Shown: positions 18,871 to 27,903, numbered from the stretch's first letter. The stretch is 64,000 nt of DNA from Marinilabiliaceae bacterium JC017 (GCA_004296775.1 RHGE01000005.1:60666-124665), one strand, 5' to 3'. A program made the numbers and translations. Notes: a model not told the origin generated them from the sequence alone.

Positions 18871-20358
18871 ATGAATAAAACGATACACATAAGCCTTTGC
18901 GGTTTCGCTTTTCAAATAGAAGAAGAGGCCTATCAGCGACTTCAGGATTACCTGAATAAAATCAAAGTTCGCCTGGGCCATGATGATGAGGCAGATGAAA
19001 TAATCTCTGACATTGAAGCGCGCATTGCAGAGTTGTTCAAATCGGATTTTAAATCTCCGACAGAGACCATTACCCTCAAGGCCGTAGAAGAAATCATTAA
19101 AACGGTAGGTGAACCTGCCGACATTGTGGACGACGAAGCAGAAGATGAAGCCTCTTCACAACAGGCCACAGAAACCCGAAGCACATCCGAATCCGGTTCC
19201 CACCGACACACCCTTTACCGGGATGTGGATAACCGCATCATTGCCGGTGTGTGTAGTGGATTGGCGGCCTACTTCAATGTAGATCCATTGGTTTTAAGAA
19301 TCATTTTCTTTCTCTCCATTTGGATTTTTGCAGGCTTCCCAATCATTGCTTACATCTTCTTATGGATAGCTATGCCCAAGGCGCTTACCCTGGCACAAAA
19401 AATTGAAATGCGCGGACCCGTATCATATAAAGAAACGGGCGGAGAAAACAACACTGTTTCGCAACACATTCAAAAAATAAAACACTCAAAAAGCTATAAA
19501 ACCATGCATCAAAATATTAATAAAACAAGTGACACCATGGCTGTAGCATTAAACAAAACAGTCAGTTTTATTGGTGGCGTCATCGGCATTGGCATTATCC
19601 TGGCCAGCTTCCTTGCCCTAATAGCACTGGTCATATTTTTCACCTTCTCTCAATCCCTCTTTGGATTGATAATGACAGACGGCTATTTCATTTCTGAACT
19701 TCCCATGCGGTTATTAAACACAGGGGATATTACCATGGGAACCATTGGGATTTTGCTGATGGTGGGTATTCCCTTATTAGCACTGTTCTACCTGGGCCTC
19801 AAACTGACTTTCAGAATCAGCACCAAAGGTCCTGCCCTGGGACTCACCGGACTCTTTTTATGGCTGGCCGGCATTGTTATGGTTGCATATACCAGCGTAC
19901 ACGTCCTTAAGAGTTATGAAAACACCGCTTCCCACATTGAAGAAAAAGCACTGATACCATCCGGTTCGCCAACTATTTACCTGGAGATTCCGAATAACAT
20001 GCCGCCAGCAGGAGACCACAAGCGAATTATGCGAATGGAGGACATCACCCTATACTCCCTTGATGGCCAACTGATGATTGAAGGCAAACCAGAGATTCGT
20101 ATTACCCGGGGTGACGATTTCAAAATGCTCATTGAAAAAAGAGCCCGAGGAGCAAATAAAGAGGACGCCTCCAGAAATGCCCGGTATACTGAATATTTCT
20201 GGCAGCAAAAAGATTCAGTGATTCAACTGGACCGCTACTTCTCCATCGGTGACCAGGCGCTTATCAGGAACCAAAAGGTATATATTACCATTGAGATTCC
20301 AGAGAATAAGAAATTGGAGGTAAGCCCCTATCTCGACCGGTTAATAACCAATTTCTAA
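18871..20358 (+). CDS. PspC-domain membrane protein (2), larger paralogue
   Basis: This 495-residue protein repeats the layout of its neighbour: the same N-terminal module (IEEEAYQRLQDYLNKI, EIISDIEARIAELF), an acidic linker and a PspC domain (LYRDVDNRIIAGVCSGLAAY). It then has three transmembrane helices (about 230-345) and a C-terminal beta-rich domain of about 120 residues likely on the periplasmic side. The paralogy suggests a duplication followed by gain of the C-terminal sensor-like domain. Expressed with PadR, PspC-1 and DUF4252. Confidence 0.86.
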   Translation: MNKTIHISLCGFAFQIEEEAYQRLQDYLNKIKVRLGHDDEADEIISDIEARIAELFKSDFKSPTETITLKAVEEIIKTVGEPADIVDDEAEDEASSQQATETRSTSESGSHRHTLYRDVDNRIIAGVCSGLAAYFNVDPLVLRIIFFLSIWIFAGFPIIAYIFLWIAMPKALTLAQKIEMRGPVSYKETGGENNTVSQHIQKIKHSKSYKTMHQNINKTSDTMAVALNKTVSFIGGVIGIGIILASFLALIALVIFFTFSQSLFGLIMTDGYFISELPMRLLNTGDITMGTIGILLMVGIPLLALFYLGLKLTFRISTKGPALGLTGLFLWLAGIVMVAYTSVHVLKSYENTASHIEEKALIPSGSPTIYLEIPNNMPPAGDHKRIMRMEDITLYSLDGQLMIEGKPEIRITRGDDFKMLIEKRARGANKEDASRNARYTEYFWQQKDSVIQLDRYFSIGDQALIRNQKVYITIEIPENKKLEVSPYLDRLITNF

Positions 20359-20422
20359 ACCATTGGCCTGTTAGTTAAAACGTGATGAATTATCTTAAAA
20401 TAAAAATTTAAACCAATCCAAA

Positions 20423-20932
20423 ATGAAATCAATTACCCTTATTTCTTTGCTTTTACTTGCCAGCTTAGGCCTAAATGCACAAAAACGCCCATCGGACAAA
20501 CTTTTTGAAAAGATGGCCCTAAAGCCGGGGATCTCTCTTTTATCATTCTCCAAAAGCATGCTGGATGCTGTGAACATGAATTTCGATGATGACAATGATG
20601 ATGCACAGGAAACACATAATGTCACCGGGGACTTGCACGAAATAAAAGTGATGATATACACCGCCCCGGAAGAAGAAACCCCAATAGATTTCCGAAAAGA
20701 GATTTTACGTTACCTGCCGACCGGAACCTTTAAAGTGATTGAACCCGATGAGCATGACATCCACTATAACGAAGGCTCCTGCGACATCAGGGTGCATAAA
20801 AATGGTCGCAAAATAAATGAATGCCATATCCTGTTCAAAGGCGAAACCAATGGCATGCTCCTCTCTTTCTTTGGCGATTTCAGGGCAGAAGATGTAAAAG
20901 GTCTGGCTGAAAAAGCAGAGGACTATAAATAG
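20423..20932 (+). CDS. DUF4252 secreted protein
   Basis: 169 residues with a clear signal peptide (MKSITLISLLLLASLGLNAQ) and the DUF4252 pattern: a hydrophobic SLLSFSKSML helix, an I-K-V-M-I-Y-T strand and FGDFRAEDVKGLA at the end. Members are small periplasmic or surface proteins of unknown function found behind sigma-factor or PadR/PspC genes in Bacteroidota. It is the last gene of the operon, with a strong terminator nine bases after its stop codon. Confidence 0.82.
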   Translation: MKSITLISLLLLASLGLNAQKRPSDKLFEKMALKPGISLLSFSKSMLDAVNMNFDDDNDDAQETHNVTGDLHEIKVMIYTAPEEETPIDFRKEILRYLPTGTFKVIEPDEHDIHYNEGSCDIRVHKNGRKINECHILFKGETNGMLLSFFGDFRAEDVKGLAEKAEDYK

Positions 20933-20940
20933 CAAACAAG

Positions 20941-20973
20941 AAGCCCGGCTCATTGAATGACCGGGCTTTTTTT
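20941..20973 (+). terminator. Terminator of the PadR-PspC-DUF4252 operon
   Basis: Stem AAGCCCGG / CCGGGCTT with a 12-nt loop, followed by a run of T. Confidence 0.9.
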
Positions 20974-21153
20974 GAACCCACCTATTTTTTTCTTCTCTTT
21001 TCCTTCCGCGCAAACAATGTATTTACCTGACACCAATAAATGTCAAGGCAAAATATCCTGTTTAACAACACATGCCGTCATGTAAATCCTGTCCTTCCAA
21101 ATTATTATTTTTCATGCCGTAATCATATATGTTAAACTTTCAAATAAGCCCAC

Positions 21154-21474
21154 ATGACGACAAAATCAGAAGCAACAAAGCGTGATTTCATTTCTCAAAT
21201 GATTGAACTTGCATTGAGCGAAAAAGAAAATCTTTTAGCATCCGGTTTCACGGTTGATGGAAAAATCACCTCCCTCCAAAACAATAAACAACTCACCGAC
21301 GAAGCTGAAATGAAACAACAAGAAACTCAAGCCATAGCCATGGCTGCTACAAAAACTGCCAACAAATTATTAAACGACACTTACAAAGAAGCTTCCAATC
21401 TTGCAGATGCCATTTCCGGATTACTTGGCCGTGACAATGAAATTGTTAAGAAAATGCGCAAATTCAGAAAATAA
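21154..21474 (+). CDS. Small helical cytoplasmic protein of unknown function next to tandem array
   Basis: 106 residues, no signal peptide and no membrane segment. The sequence is almost entirely amphipathic helix, interrupted by one short beta-like stretch (SGFTVDGKITSL, about 36-47). It ends in a basic tail (IVKKMRKFRK) after GLLGRDNE. I do not recognise a family. A terminator follows, and 105 bp after its stop codon a 21-bp tandem array begins. A second helical protein at 42569 also adjoins a 21-bp-phase array, so the pairing may be meaningful. Confidence 0.65.
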   Translation: MTTKSEATKRDFISQMIELALSEKENLLASGFTVDGKITSLQNNKQLTDEAEMKQQETQAIAMAATKTANKLLNDTYKEASNLADAISGLLGRDNEIVKKMRKFRK

Positions 21475-21492
21475 TCATTCCCCAACGAAAAG

Positions 21493-21535
21493 AGCCTGTT
21501 GTCGCCTGAGAGTAAAGGGTACAACAGGCTTTTTC
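21493..21535. terminator. Terminator between the small helical gene and the 21-bp array
   Basis: Perfect 10-bp stem AGCCTGTTGT (21493-21502) / ACAACAGGCT (21521-21530) followed by TTTTCT. Read on the minus strand it is followed by CTCTTTTCG, so it may weakly stop transcription arriving through the array from the outer-membrane gene. Confidence 0.8.
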
Positions 21536-21579
21536 TATTCACTAAATCGATTGAATAACACTACCACATCCCGGGAAAG

Positions 21580-21852
21580 CAACTCCGTACCTTTGGGTAG
21601 AATCACCGTACCCTTGGGTAGAATCACCATACCCCTGGGTAGAATCACCATACCCCTGGGTAGAATCACCATACCCCTGGGTAGAATCACCATACCCTTG
21701 GGTAGAATCAACGTACCCCTGGGTAGAATCACCATAACCTTGGGTAGAACCTCCATACCCCTAGGTAGATTCATCGTACCCTTGGGTAGAACCTCCATAC
21801 CCCTGGGTAGAATCACCATACCCCTCGGTAGATTCGCCATACCCCCGAAAAC
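21580..21852. repeat. 21-bp tandem repeat array, about 12-13 units
   Basis: From 21601 the unit starts every 21 bp (AATCACCATACCCC followed by TGGGTAG); a first copy at 21580 and a last copy at 21832 are degenerate. Each unit carries the near-palindrome TACCC-CT-GGGTA. Variation is concentrated in AATCACC versus AACCTCC/ATTCATC and in CCC versus CCT before TGGG. As 21 is divisible by 3, both strands are open and would encode seven-residue repeats (PLGRITI on +, ILPRGMV on -), but no start signal or family feature supports translation. It lies between a terminator and the 3' end of the outer-membrane gene. Confidence 0.95.
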
Positions 21853-21871
21853 AGCCCATGATGAACGTCTT

Positions 21872-23125
21872 CTAAAACCAATACCCGAGAAGGAAAAAGT
21901 ATTTTTTAGTAGATGACTTCAACCCATCATATCCTGAAATGCCGTTTCCATTTTCATACCTAAGCTCTGCAGACCAATTTCCCCAAATACCTCCAAGTCC
22001 CAACAAATAGCTTTGTTCGTGCTTTCGATCATTGAATCCTTCATCTTCTCTCTCAGATTGAATACCGAATGAATTGCACTTAAGAAGGTAATTATTCTCA
22101 CTTGAGATGGCAATTCCATTAGAAATACCGGCAAGCGCGTAGATCGCACCATTTGTTAACAGGTACCTGTATTTAAGCGAATTATTAAGTTTCAGGTAGT
22201 CATACGCAAAGCTATATTCCTTTTTATAATAACAATCATCTGAAATATAATCCAAAAGAGTAGCCTCCGTTGAATAACCGGCATATTGCAATTCATTACA
22301 AATCGACCATTTGCCACGTAGAACAGGTAACCTAACATCCAAACTCACTCCCACCGTTGGCTTGGCAGAAGATGAAAAGTCACAGGCCACTAATTCCGGA
22401 ATACCCCCTGAAAACTCAATGGACGAAACCGACACACCTCCAAAAACACCTACTTCTAAAACCAATTTCCTGGATTCTTTGTCAGACACAGTTTCAGCAG
22501 GATCTATGCCATTATATTTATTAAACAGACTAACCAAACTGGTACGGTTATACTCAGCCTTTTGGATATCCTTCCGCAAGGCAGCATTATCTCTGAAAAA
22601 ATAAGTAAGCTGCCCTTTATACTTGTCATATGTGAAAACCGTTTTCTTCCCGGATACATCTTTGAGATACCTTTTATATAACAACTCCTGAATACTATCA
22701 TTCACAGAAATAAAAAAATGCTCCTTCCCATTAGGGTCATTATAGAAATAAAGCGATTTCTCCCCATCTACCAACCTTTTCAGAAATACCAAATCGGTCA
22801 CTTCGGCCAATTCAGACGAATAAGTAAGCTGATTAAGCTCACATGAACTTTCATCATAGACTACCGTGGTACTGATGTATTTGTCTTGTTGCACCTCAAA
22901 GCCACTAATATCAGCGGGTGTAAACAACTGCTTATCGCCGGTTTTTACTGACGATTTAAAACTCACCTCCTTAGGGGTTCGATCCCAATCTTTGTAATCA
23001 AGAAATCCTTTAAGGGTATCATTTTGAGTATAAATAACAGCTGGTTGATAATTTGACTGTCCCACAACATTTACCTTCATTATAAAAAGACAAATTACCA
23101 ATACAAAGAAGACTCTATTTCGCAT
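21872..23125 (-). CDS. Outer-membrane beta-barrel protein, unknown family
   Basis: 417 residues with a signal peptide (about 1-22, ending VVGQ). An N-terminal soluble half begins with YQPAVIYTQNDTLKGFLDY, a motif seen in Bacteroidota surface proteins that start with a small beta-domain. The C-terminal half (about 215-417) of amphipathic strands ends in LLGYWF, a barrel-type terminal aromatic. The gene's 3' end is only 20 bp from the 21-bp array, which would therefore be transcribed as its 3' UTR. Function unknown. Confidence 0.7.
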   Translation of the reverse strand: MRNRVFFVLVICLFIMKVNVVGQSNYQPAVIYTQNDTLKGFLDYKDWDRTPKEVSFKSSVKTGDKQLFTPADISGFEVQQDKYISTTVVYDESSCELNQLTYSSELAEVTDLVFLKRLVDGEKSLYFYNDPNGKEHFFISVNDSIQELLYKRYLKDVSGKKTVFTYDKYKGQLTYFFRDNAALRKDIQKAEYNRTSLVSLFNKYNGIDPAETVSDKESRKLVLEVGVFGGVSVSSIEFSGGIPELVACDFSSSAKPTVGVSLDVRLPVLRGKWSICNELQYAGYSTEATLLDYISDDCYYKKEYSFAYDYLKLNNSLKYRYLLTNGAIYALAGISNGIAISSENNYLLKCNSFGIQSEREDEGFNDRKHEQSYLLGLGGIWGNWSAELRYENGNGISGYDGLKSSTKKYFFLLGYWF

Positions 23126-23281
23126 TATGAATAAATTTTTATAAAACCTAACACCTGTAAAAACCCATCAAAGGTAAGTGTTTACAAGGCTTTCGGACGA
23201 TAAAACAGGAAATTTAATCAGTCACTTATGAACATATATTTACAACCCCATCAAAATAAAAAGCATCTATCTGATTGAAAC

Positions 23282-23306
23282 AAAAAAAGGGCCCTTACAG
23301 GCCCCC
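23282..23306 (-). terminator. Terminator after the non-catalytic M16 gene
   Basis: On the minus strand GGGGCC-TGTAA-GGGCCC forms a short GC-rich stem followed by seven T. Confidence 0.65.
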
Positions 23307-23335
23307 TCATACAAAATCCAAAAATTAACAGCTCT

Positions 23336-25393
23336 TTATATCTCAAATATTTCTTTTTCAATCCCCTTATTCACCTGCACCGCATCAAAATCAATATCAA
23401 ACGCCTGGGGCCCTACATGCTGACTGATTTTTTTGGGAAACTTCAATCCGTCCACATCCTGGTACGCCACAATACTGGTTGAAATGGTTCCCTGCGGGCT
23501 TTGCACAATCTCTTTCACTTTCAATCCGTTTTTACGAGAGAAATAGGCTACTTTTTCTTTTCCCAGCGGATTTATAATCTTCACTTTATAAGTATCCTGA
23601 CCGTCCACTTCTTCAACGCCAACAAGGTCGAGTTTAAAACCCTGTTCGCTATAAACCAGCTCGGGGAATATATATGACTCGTACTTCATGCTTTCCAGCT
23701 GTTCACCCTCCAAAGCCTGCTCACCCATAGGACCAGTTACCTTTCCGGCTTCGCCATTATATACCTGTTTTGATAAAAGATTACCCTGCATAAACGTTTC
23801 CACACATTGGTGATTAGGACACTGATAATAAGAAACCAGCTCTAAAGCCATTCCTTGCACGTTCATCTTTCCTTTCATCACCAAATCATGCACATTGGTA
23901 AGTTTCTCTTTTCCGCCGATCGCTTCAACGTAGCTCTCCACCACTTTTTCAGCGGTTAACCCGGCAGGAACAGGCATTGCTTTCACCTCATTCCCGTAGA
24001 AGTCATACACCCCTACTTTTCCTTCGGGCGATAACTTTTTCATGGATGCTTTTATTTTAGACACATCACCCACAGCCAATATCAGGGCATGATCAGGAGT
24101 CAGGTATTTTTTTGCCACACGCTCCACATCTTCCTGAGTGATGGCAGCCAATTTCTCCAAATACGTTTGGTAATAATCAGCAGGCAAACCATATTTCTCA
24201 ATATTCAAAGCAAACCGGGCAATGGTTTGGGGATCTTCCAGTGATCGGGAAAATCTACCGGTCATGGCGTTCTTGATCAGCTCCAACTCCTCTTTATTCA
24301 CCAATTCATCACGCATCCGGTTCATTTCATAGATAATTTCAGTCAATGCACTATCGGTAACAGAACCCCTTACCTGTGACGATGCATTAAAACTGGCAGC
24401 CAAACGATCATCGTCTAAAGTAGAATAAGCCCCATAGGTAAAGGCCTTGTCTTCACGCAAATTCTGAAATAAGCGGGCACTGAAACTGCCACCACCCAGG
24501 ATCTGGTTCATCACCCTGGCAGCAATAACATCTTCATCACCAGGCTTCAAATCAAAGGCATAGGTGACATTGATGGTAGACTGATTTCCTCCATCTTTAT
24601 TAGAAACCACAACCGTTGGTTTGTCAAAGCTCTTAGGAAATTCATATTGGTGAGCAGGGACTTCAGCAGCTTCCCACGATGAAAAATATTTTTTTACCTG
24701 CTTCTTGGCCTCTTTCAAGGTGATGTCACCAACAATTACCAAATAAGCCACATTGGGGCGGAAATAGGTGGTATAATAGTTTCGGCAATCTTCGGCACTA
24801 ATGTTTTCGATGGATTTCTCCGTTACTAATTCCCCATAAGGATGTTCATTGCCATAAATCAATACCTGCGCTACATTTTGAGCTATTGACCCGGGCTCTT
24901 CCCGTTCCCCTTTTTTAGCCGTTAGCCATTGCATTCTGGTCTTCTCCAATTCATCCTTCGGAAAAGCAGGATGATAAAGCACATCTGTCATGACATCCAG
25001 CAACTCTCCGGAATGCTTTTTAAGCGATCGGGCATAGATACCATGAGCCGAAGTGCTCAAAGAAGCACCAATGAAATCTATCTGTTCATCAATCTGATCT
25101 TTGCTTCTATTAGCGGTTCCTGCACGCATCAAATCTCCGGTCATCTGCACATAACCAGCCTTTTCACCTTCCAAAACGGGATCCACATCCAAAGACAAAC
25201 TATAAGAAACAACGGGCATTTTATGATTTTCAACCACAAAAACCTTCAAGCCATTTTTTAACTCAAATATTTTTGACTCCCCTATTTTAATTTTTGGAGC
25301 CGGACCCGGCTTGGGAGGATTTGTCCGATCAAGCTGTGCCTGCATGCACACGACAAAACTTAAGAGTAATATAAAAAGTGATATTCTTTTCAT
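23336..25393 (-). CDS. M16-family protein, non-catalytic subunit, with C-terminal LolA-like domain
   Basis: The start is moved to the ATG at 25393, which begins a proper signal peptide (MKRISLFILLLSFVVCMQAQ). Residues about 30-470 form two M16 lobes, but the zinc motif HxxEH is absent: the matching segment reads AGYVQMTGDLMRAGT. The partner-type glycine loop GGGSFSARLFQNLRE with the downstream Tyr is kept, as in the non-catalytic subunit of M16B heterodimers. The last 200 residues (from about 480) look like a LolA/outer-membrane-lipoprotein-type beta domain (VVESYVEAIGGKEKL). It lies 330 bp downstream of the catalytic gene and likely works with it in the periplasm. Confidence 0.88.
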   Translation of the reverse strand: MKRISLFILLLSFVVCMQAQLDRTNPPKPGPAPKIKIGESKIFELKNGLKVFVVENHKMPVVSYSLSLDVDPVLEGEKAGYVQMTGDLMRAGTANRSKDQIDEQIDFIGASLSTSAHGIYARSLKKHSGELLDVMTDVLYHPAFPKDELEKTRMQWLTAKKGEREEPGSIAQNVAQVLIYGNEHPYGELVTEKSIENISAEDCRNYYTTYFRPNVAYLVIVGDITLKEAKKQVKKYFSSWEAAEVPAHQYEFPKSFDKPTVVVSNKDGGNQSTINVTYAFDLKPGDEDVIAARVMNQILGGGSFSARLFQNLREDKAFTYGAYSTLDDDRLAASFNASSQVRGSVTDSALTEIIYEMNRMRDELVNKEELELIKNAMTGRFSRSLEDPQTIARFALNIEKYGLPADYYQTYLEKLAAITQEDVERVAKKYLTPDHALILAVGDVSKIKASMKKLSPEGKVGVYDFYGNEVKAMPVPAGLTAEKVVESYVEAIGGKEKLTNVHDLVMKGKMNVQGMALELVSYYQCPNHQCVETFMQGNLLSKQVYNGEAGKVTGPMGEQALEGEQLESMKYESYIFPELVYSEQGFKLDLVGVEEVDGQDTYKVKIINPLGKEKVAYFSRKNGLKVKEIVQSPQGTISTSIVAYQDVDGLKFPKKISQHVGPQAFDIDFDAVQVNKGIEKEIFEI

Positions 25394-25537
25394 CTGTTTA
25401 AAATTAGACAAGAGACTGATAGATATGAGATAATAGATTGCGAACACAGAGACACTGAGACGCAGAGTTTTTCTTTATTAATCACCCTCCTGTGTGTTTA
25501 GCCCAATTAATCATGGGCGTTTCATCTGTTTAAAATT
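25387..25537. repeat. Dispersed intergenic repeat, copy A
   Basis: About 150 bp that can be aligned end to end with 61172-61317. Both copies begin and end with TTCATCTGTTTAAA and share GAGACTGATAG-like, CAGAGACACT and CCTGTGTGT segments. In this copy the first motif contains the reverse complement of the M16 start codon, so the repeat runs right up to the gene. Confidence 0.85.
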
Positions 25538-25723
25538 TAGATCCAGGATATTAGTATCAAGACACAAGACTGATTGCCAACACCATTACCTACACCTCTT
25601 GTTAAACATCTTATTGCTGAACGAATAGCAATATTCCACTTGGCGTGATGTGTCAAAATCTTTTATCATGGATAATCCATTTACTTATCTGATTAATCCT
25701 TTATTTTATCGCAACAATCCTGA

Positions 25724-27055
25724 TTAGTTTTGTTGTGATTTGGGCAGGTAATACAACACAACCCGATTTTCTTTGGTGAAGTATTTATTTGCCACCCGTT
25801 TAATATCCTCCCTGGTAACCGCCAGGTAATTATCAAGTTCCTGATTAATCAGGTTAGTATTATTAAAGAAAGTGTAATTTCTGGCCAGATTATTGGCCTT
25901 GTATTCCACCCCTTCATTGGAAGAGATAATTCGATTTTCATACTGGTTTTTAAGCTTCTCAAATTCCCTTTCAGAAATAAGATCCTTCTTCACTTTCGCT
26001 ATTTCCCCATCCAAAGCATCCTCCAGGTCTTTGCAATCCACATTCATGTTAGGCAGTGCATAGGTAAGCGCCAAACTCGGGTCACTGAATGGCAATGGGA
26101 AAGCACCAACCTCCATAGCTTTTTGCTGCTCATCAACCAATGATTTATACAACCTGGAACTTTGTCCCTTGGAAAGTAATGTACTCAACATGTCAACCGC
26201 AAAATAATCTTTTGTTCCCATGGCAGGTGTATGATAAGCCTGAACAATCAGCGGCAACTGCACATTATCAAAAATGGTATCCCGAATCTCAGCGGTTTGA
26301 GCCGGCTCAACAATATCGGGTCGATAGATCTCTTTTTGCCCCTTAGGTATTTCATTGAAATATTTTCCGATTAACGCTTTCGTTGCATCCACTTCGATGT
26401 CTCCGGCTATAACCAACACTGCATTATTAGGAACATAGAAGGTTTTATAAAACTCCATAAATTCATGATCCTCCGCTGCCCTGATGTGATCTGGATCACC
26501 AATAGTAGTCCACCGGTATGGATGCTTAGTAAAAGCACGCTTCATAGTCTCGCCCAACAAACTTCCGTAAGGTTGATTGTCATAACGCTGCTTTTTCTCT
26601 TCAATCACCACACGCTTTTGAGTTTGAATACCAATTGAATCAACCTTCGCATGAAGCATTCTTTCGGATTCAAGCCATAACCCTAATTCTAATTGATTAG
26701 AAGGCAGAATTTCATAGTAATAAGTACGATCATTAGTAGTATTGGCATTTAAGGTACCACCTGCCCGTTCCACAAATTTTGAGTATTCACCCCTTGGAAT
26801 ATTTTCCGTTCCTTCAAACATCAGGTGCTCAAAGAAATGGGCAAAACCAGTTCGATTGGGTTGTTCGTTTTTTGCCCCAACATGGTACATAACAGCAACT
26901 GTTACAATGGGAGTAGACTGATCCTGATGCAAGACAACATGCAATCCGTTATCAAGATCATATTCAGTAAATTCAATCTTGTTTGCCTGCGCAAACAGAG
27001 CACTATTGACAATTCCAACTGCCAATAACAGGCTCAGAAAAAAGGCTTTCTTCAT
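25724..27055 (-). CDS. M16-family zinc metallopeptidase, catalytic subunit
   Basis: 443 residues with a signal peptide (MKKAFFLSLLLAVGIVNS, cleavage near LFAQ). The inverted zinc motif HFFEH gives zinc ligands His73 and His77 and the catalytic Glu76; the downstream Glu is within VVIEEKKQRYDN. This is a periplasmic peptidase of the pitrilysin/M16B type, processing small peptides. It precedes its non-catalytic partner. Upstream lie a sigma-54-like box and two 16-nt sites (see 27109-27228), so expression may depend on an enhancer-binding activator. Confidence 0.92.
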   Translation of the reverse strand: MKKAFFLSLLLAVGIVNSALFAQANKIEFTEYDLDNGLHVVLHQDQSTPIVTVAVMYHVGAKNEQPNRTGFAHFFEHLMFEGTENIPRGEYSKFVERAGGTLNANTTNDRTYYYEILPSNQLELGLWLESERMLHAKVDSIGIQTQKRVVIEEKKQRYDNQPYGSLLGETMKRAFTKHPYRWTTIGDPDHIRAAEDHEFMEFYKTFYVPNNAVLVIAGDIEVDATKALIGKYFNEIPKGQKEIYRPDIVEPAQTAEIRDTIFDNVQLPLIVQAYHTPAMGTKDYFAVDMLSTLLSKGQSSRLYKSLVDEQQKAMEVGAFPLPFSDPSLALTYALPNMNVDCKDLEDALDGEIAKVKKDLISEREFEKLKNQYENRIISSNEGVEYKANNLARNYTFFNNTNLINQELDNYLAVTREDIKRVANKYFTKENRVVLYYLPKSQQN

Positions 27056-27108
27056 ACTCGATAGACTTTTGATTTAGGTTAAACTTACAATAAATAATGA
27101 CTGCACTT

Positions 27109-27124
27109 ATCAATTAACAAGCCA
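27109..27124 (-). promoter_or_regulatory. Sigma-54-like -24/-12 promoter for the M16 pair
   Basis: On the minus strand TGGCTTGTTAATTGAT keeps the GG and TTG elements with the spacing of TGGCAC-N5-TTGCA, 54 nt before the start codon at 27055. The box upstream of the export operon (48056) has the same TGGC-N7-TTGAT layout. Confidence 0.5.
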
Positions 27125-27190
27125 CACTACTTTCTCTATTGTATACCTGCCATTTACAGTATTTACAATTTGACAGCAACAAAGCAAAAA

Positions 27191-27228
27191 CGTCCACTAC
27201 CGGACATGCACATGTACGGTTACGTACA
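27191..27228. promoter_or_regulatory. Two 16-nt candidate enhancer-binding sites
   Basis: CGTCCACTACCGGACA (27191-27206) and TGTACGGTTACGTACA (27213-27228) start 22 bp apart, about two helical turns. The second matches TGTNCGNNTNCGTACA, also found twice upstream of 48119. They lie about 70-120 bp upstream of the sigma-54-like box, a usual distance for enhancer-binding proteins. Confidence 0.5.
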
Positions 27229-27304
27229 AACCCGGTTATTAAACTTTAACGGCTCACAACCTGTAATTTTCCATCCGGAACTGTATATTTCTGAATGTTC
27301 CTTT

Positions 27305-27312
27305 TATTTTTG
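27305..27312 (+). promoter_or_regulatory. Bacteroidota -7 element for the DUF6452-DUF6048 pair
   Basis: TATTTTTG matches TAnnTTTG; the ATG at 27436 is 124 nt downstream, which would give a long leader. Confidence 0.45.
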
Positions 27313-27435
27313 TGCTTTAAAATATTTACCCGACAACGGTGCGAAATAGAAACATTGGAGAGATCATTCAATCCGACAAGTCTATAGTACATTTAGACAA
27401 AACACGTTTTTCAATAACAAACAGAAAAATAACCT

Positions 27436-27903
27436 ATGAACAGGCTACTTTGGACATTCACGATACTTGGACTAATACTTATTTTCAACCATTGCTCCTC
27501 CGATGATATGTGTTTATCATACCAGCATTCAATGGAAGTCAGGCTTTATTCCAGCACTTCTAAAACGGATAAAGACACTGCACTAATTGGACTGGAAATA
27601 ATTGGTGTAGGACAAGATTCCGCATGGACAACTGACACTTTTGGTCAAAATAAATTCTTTTTACCCCTCAACTTCAATACTGATACTACGTCCTGGGTAT
27701 TCAAACATAAAACCCGAAGAGACACGATAGACGTTATTTATCGAAAGGAATTAAATTTTGTTTCCGGAAATTGTGGTTTTAGCCAGGACATTACTATTGA
27801 TACAATTACCCACTCCATTTCATTTATAGATTCTATTGATGTTGCATACCCATCTATTAAATACGGCGAAAATGTTGAAAACGTTAAGATATATATTTAT
27901 TAG
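27436..27903 (+). CDS. DUF6452-type lipoprotein
   Basis: 155 residues beginning with a lipoprotein-like signal: a hydrophobic run ending LILIFNHCSS, where the Cys at about residue 20 is a probable lipidation site although the lipobox is not canonical. The rest is beta-rich with DTALIGLEIIGVG and LPLNFNTDTTSW. Pairing with DUF6048 is typical of Bacteroidota. Likely an outer-membrane lipoprotein accompanying the barrel encoded by the next gene. Function unknown. Confidence 0.72.
   Translation: MNRLLWTFTILGLILIFNHCSSDDMCLSYQHSMEVRLYSSTSKTDKDTALIGLEIIGVGQDSAWTTDTFGQNKFFLPLNFNTDTTSWVFKHKTRRDTIDVIYRKELNFVSGNCGFSQDITIDTITHSISFIDSIDVAYPSIKYGENVENVKIYIY

Noticed and set aside
21401..21916. Plus-strand 171-residue frame across the 21-bp array
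   Set aside because: It overlaps the end of the 21154 gene and a terminator; it stays open only because the unit is a multiple of three.
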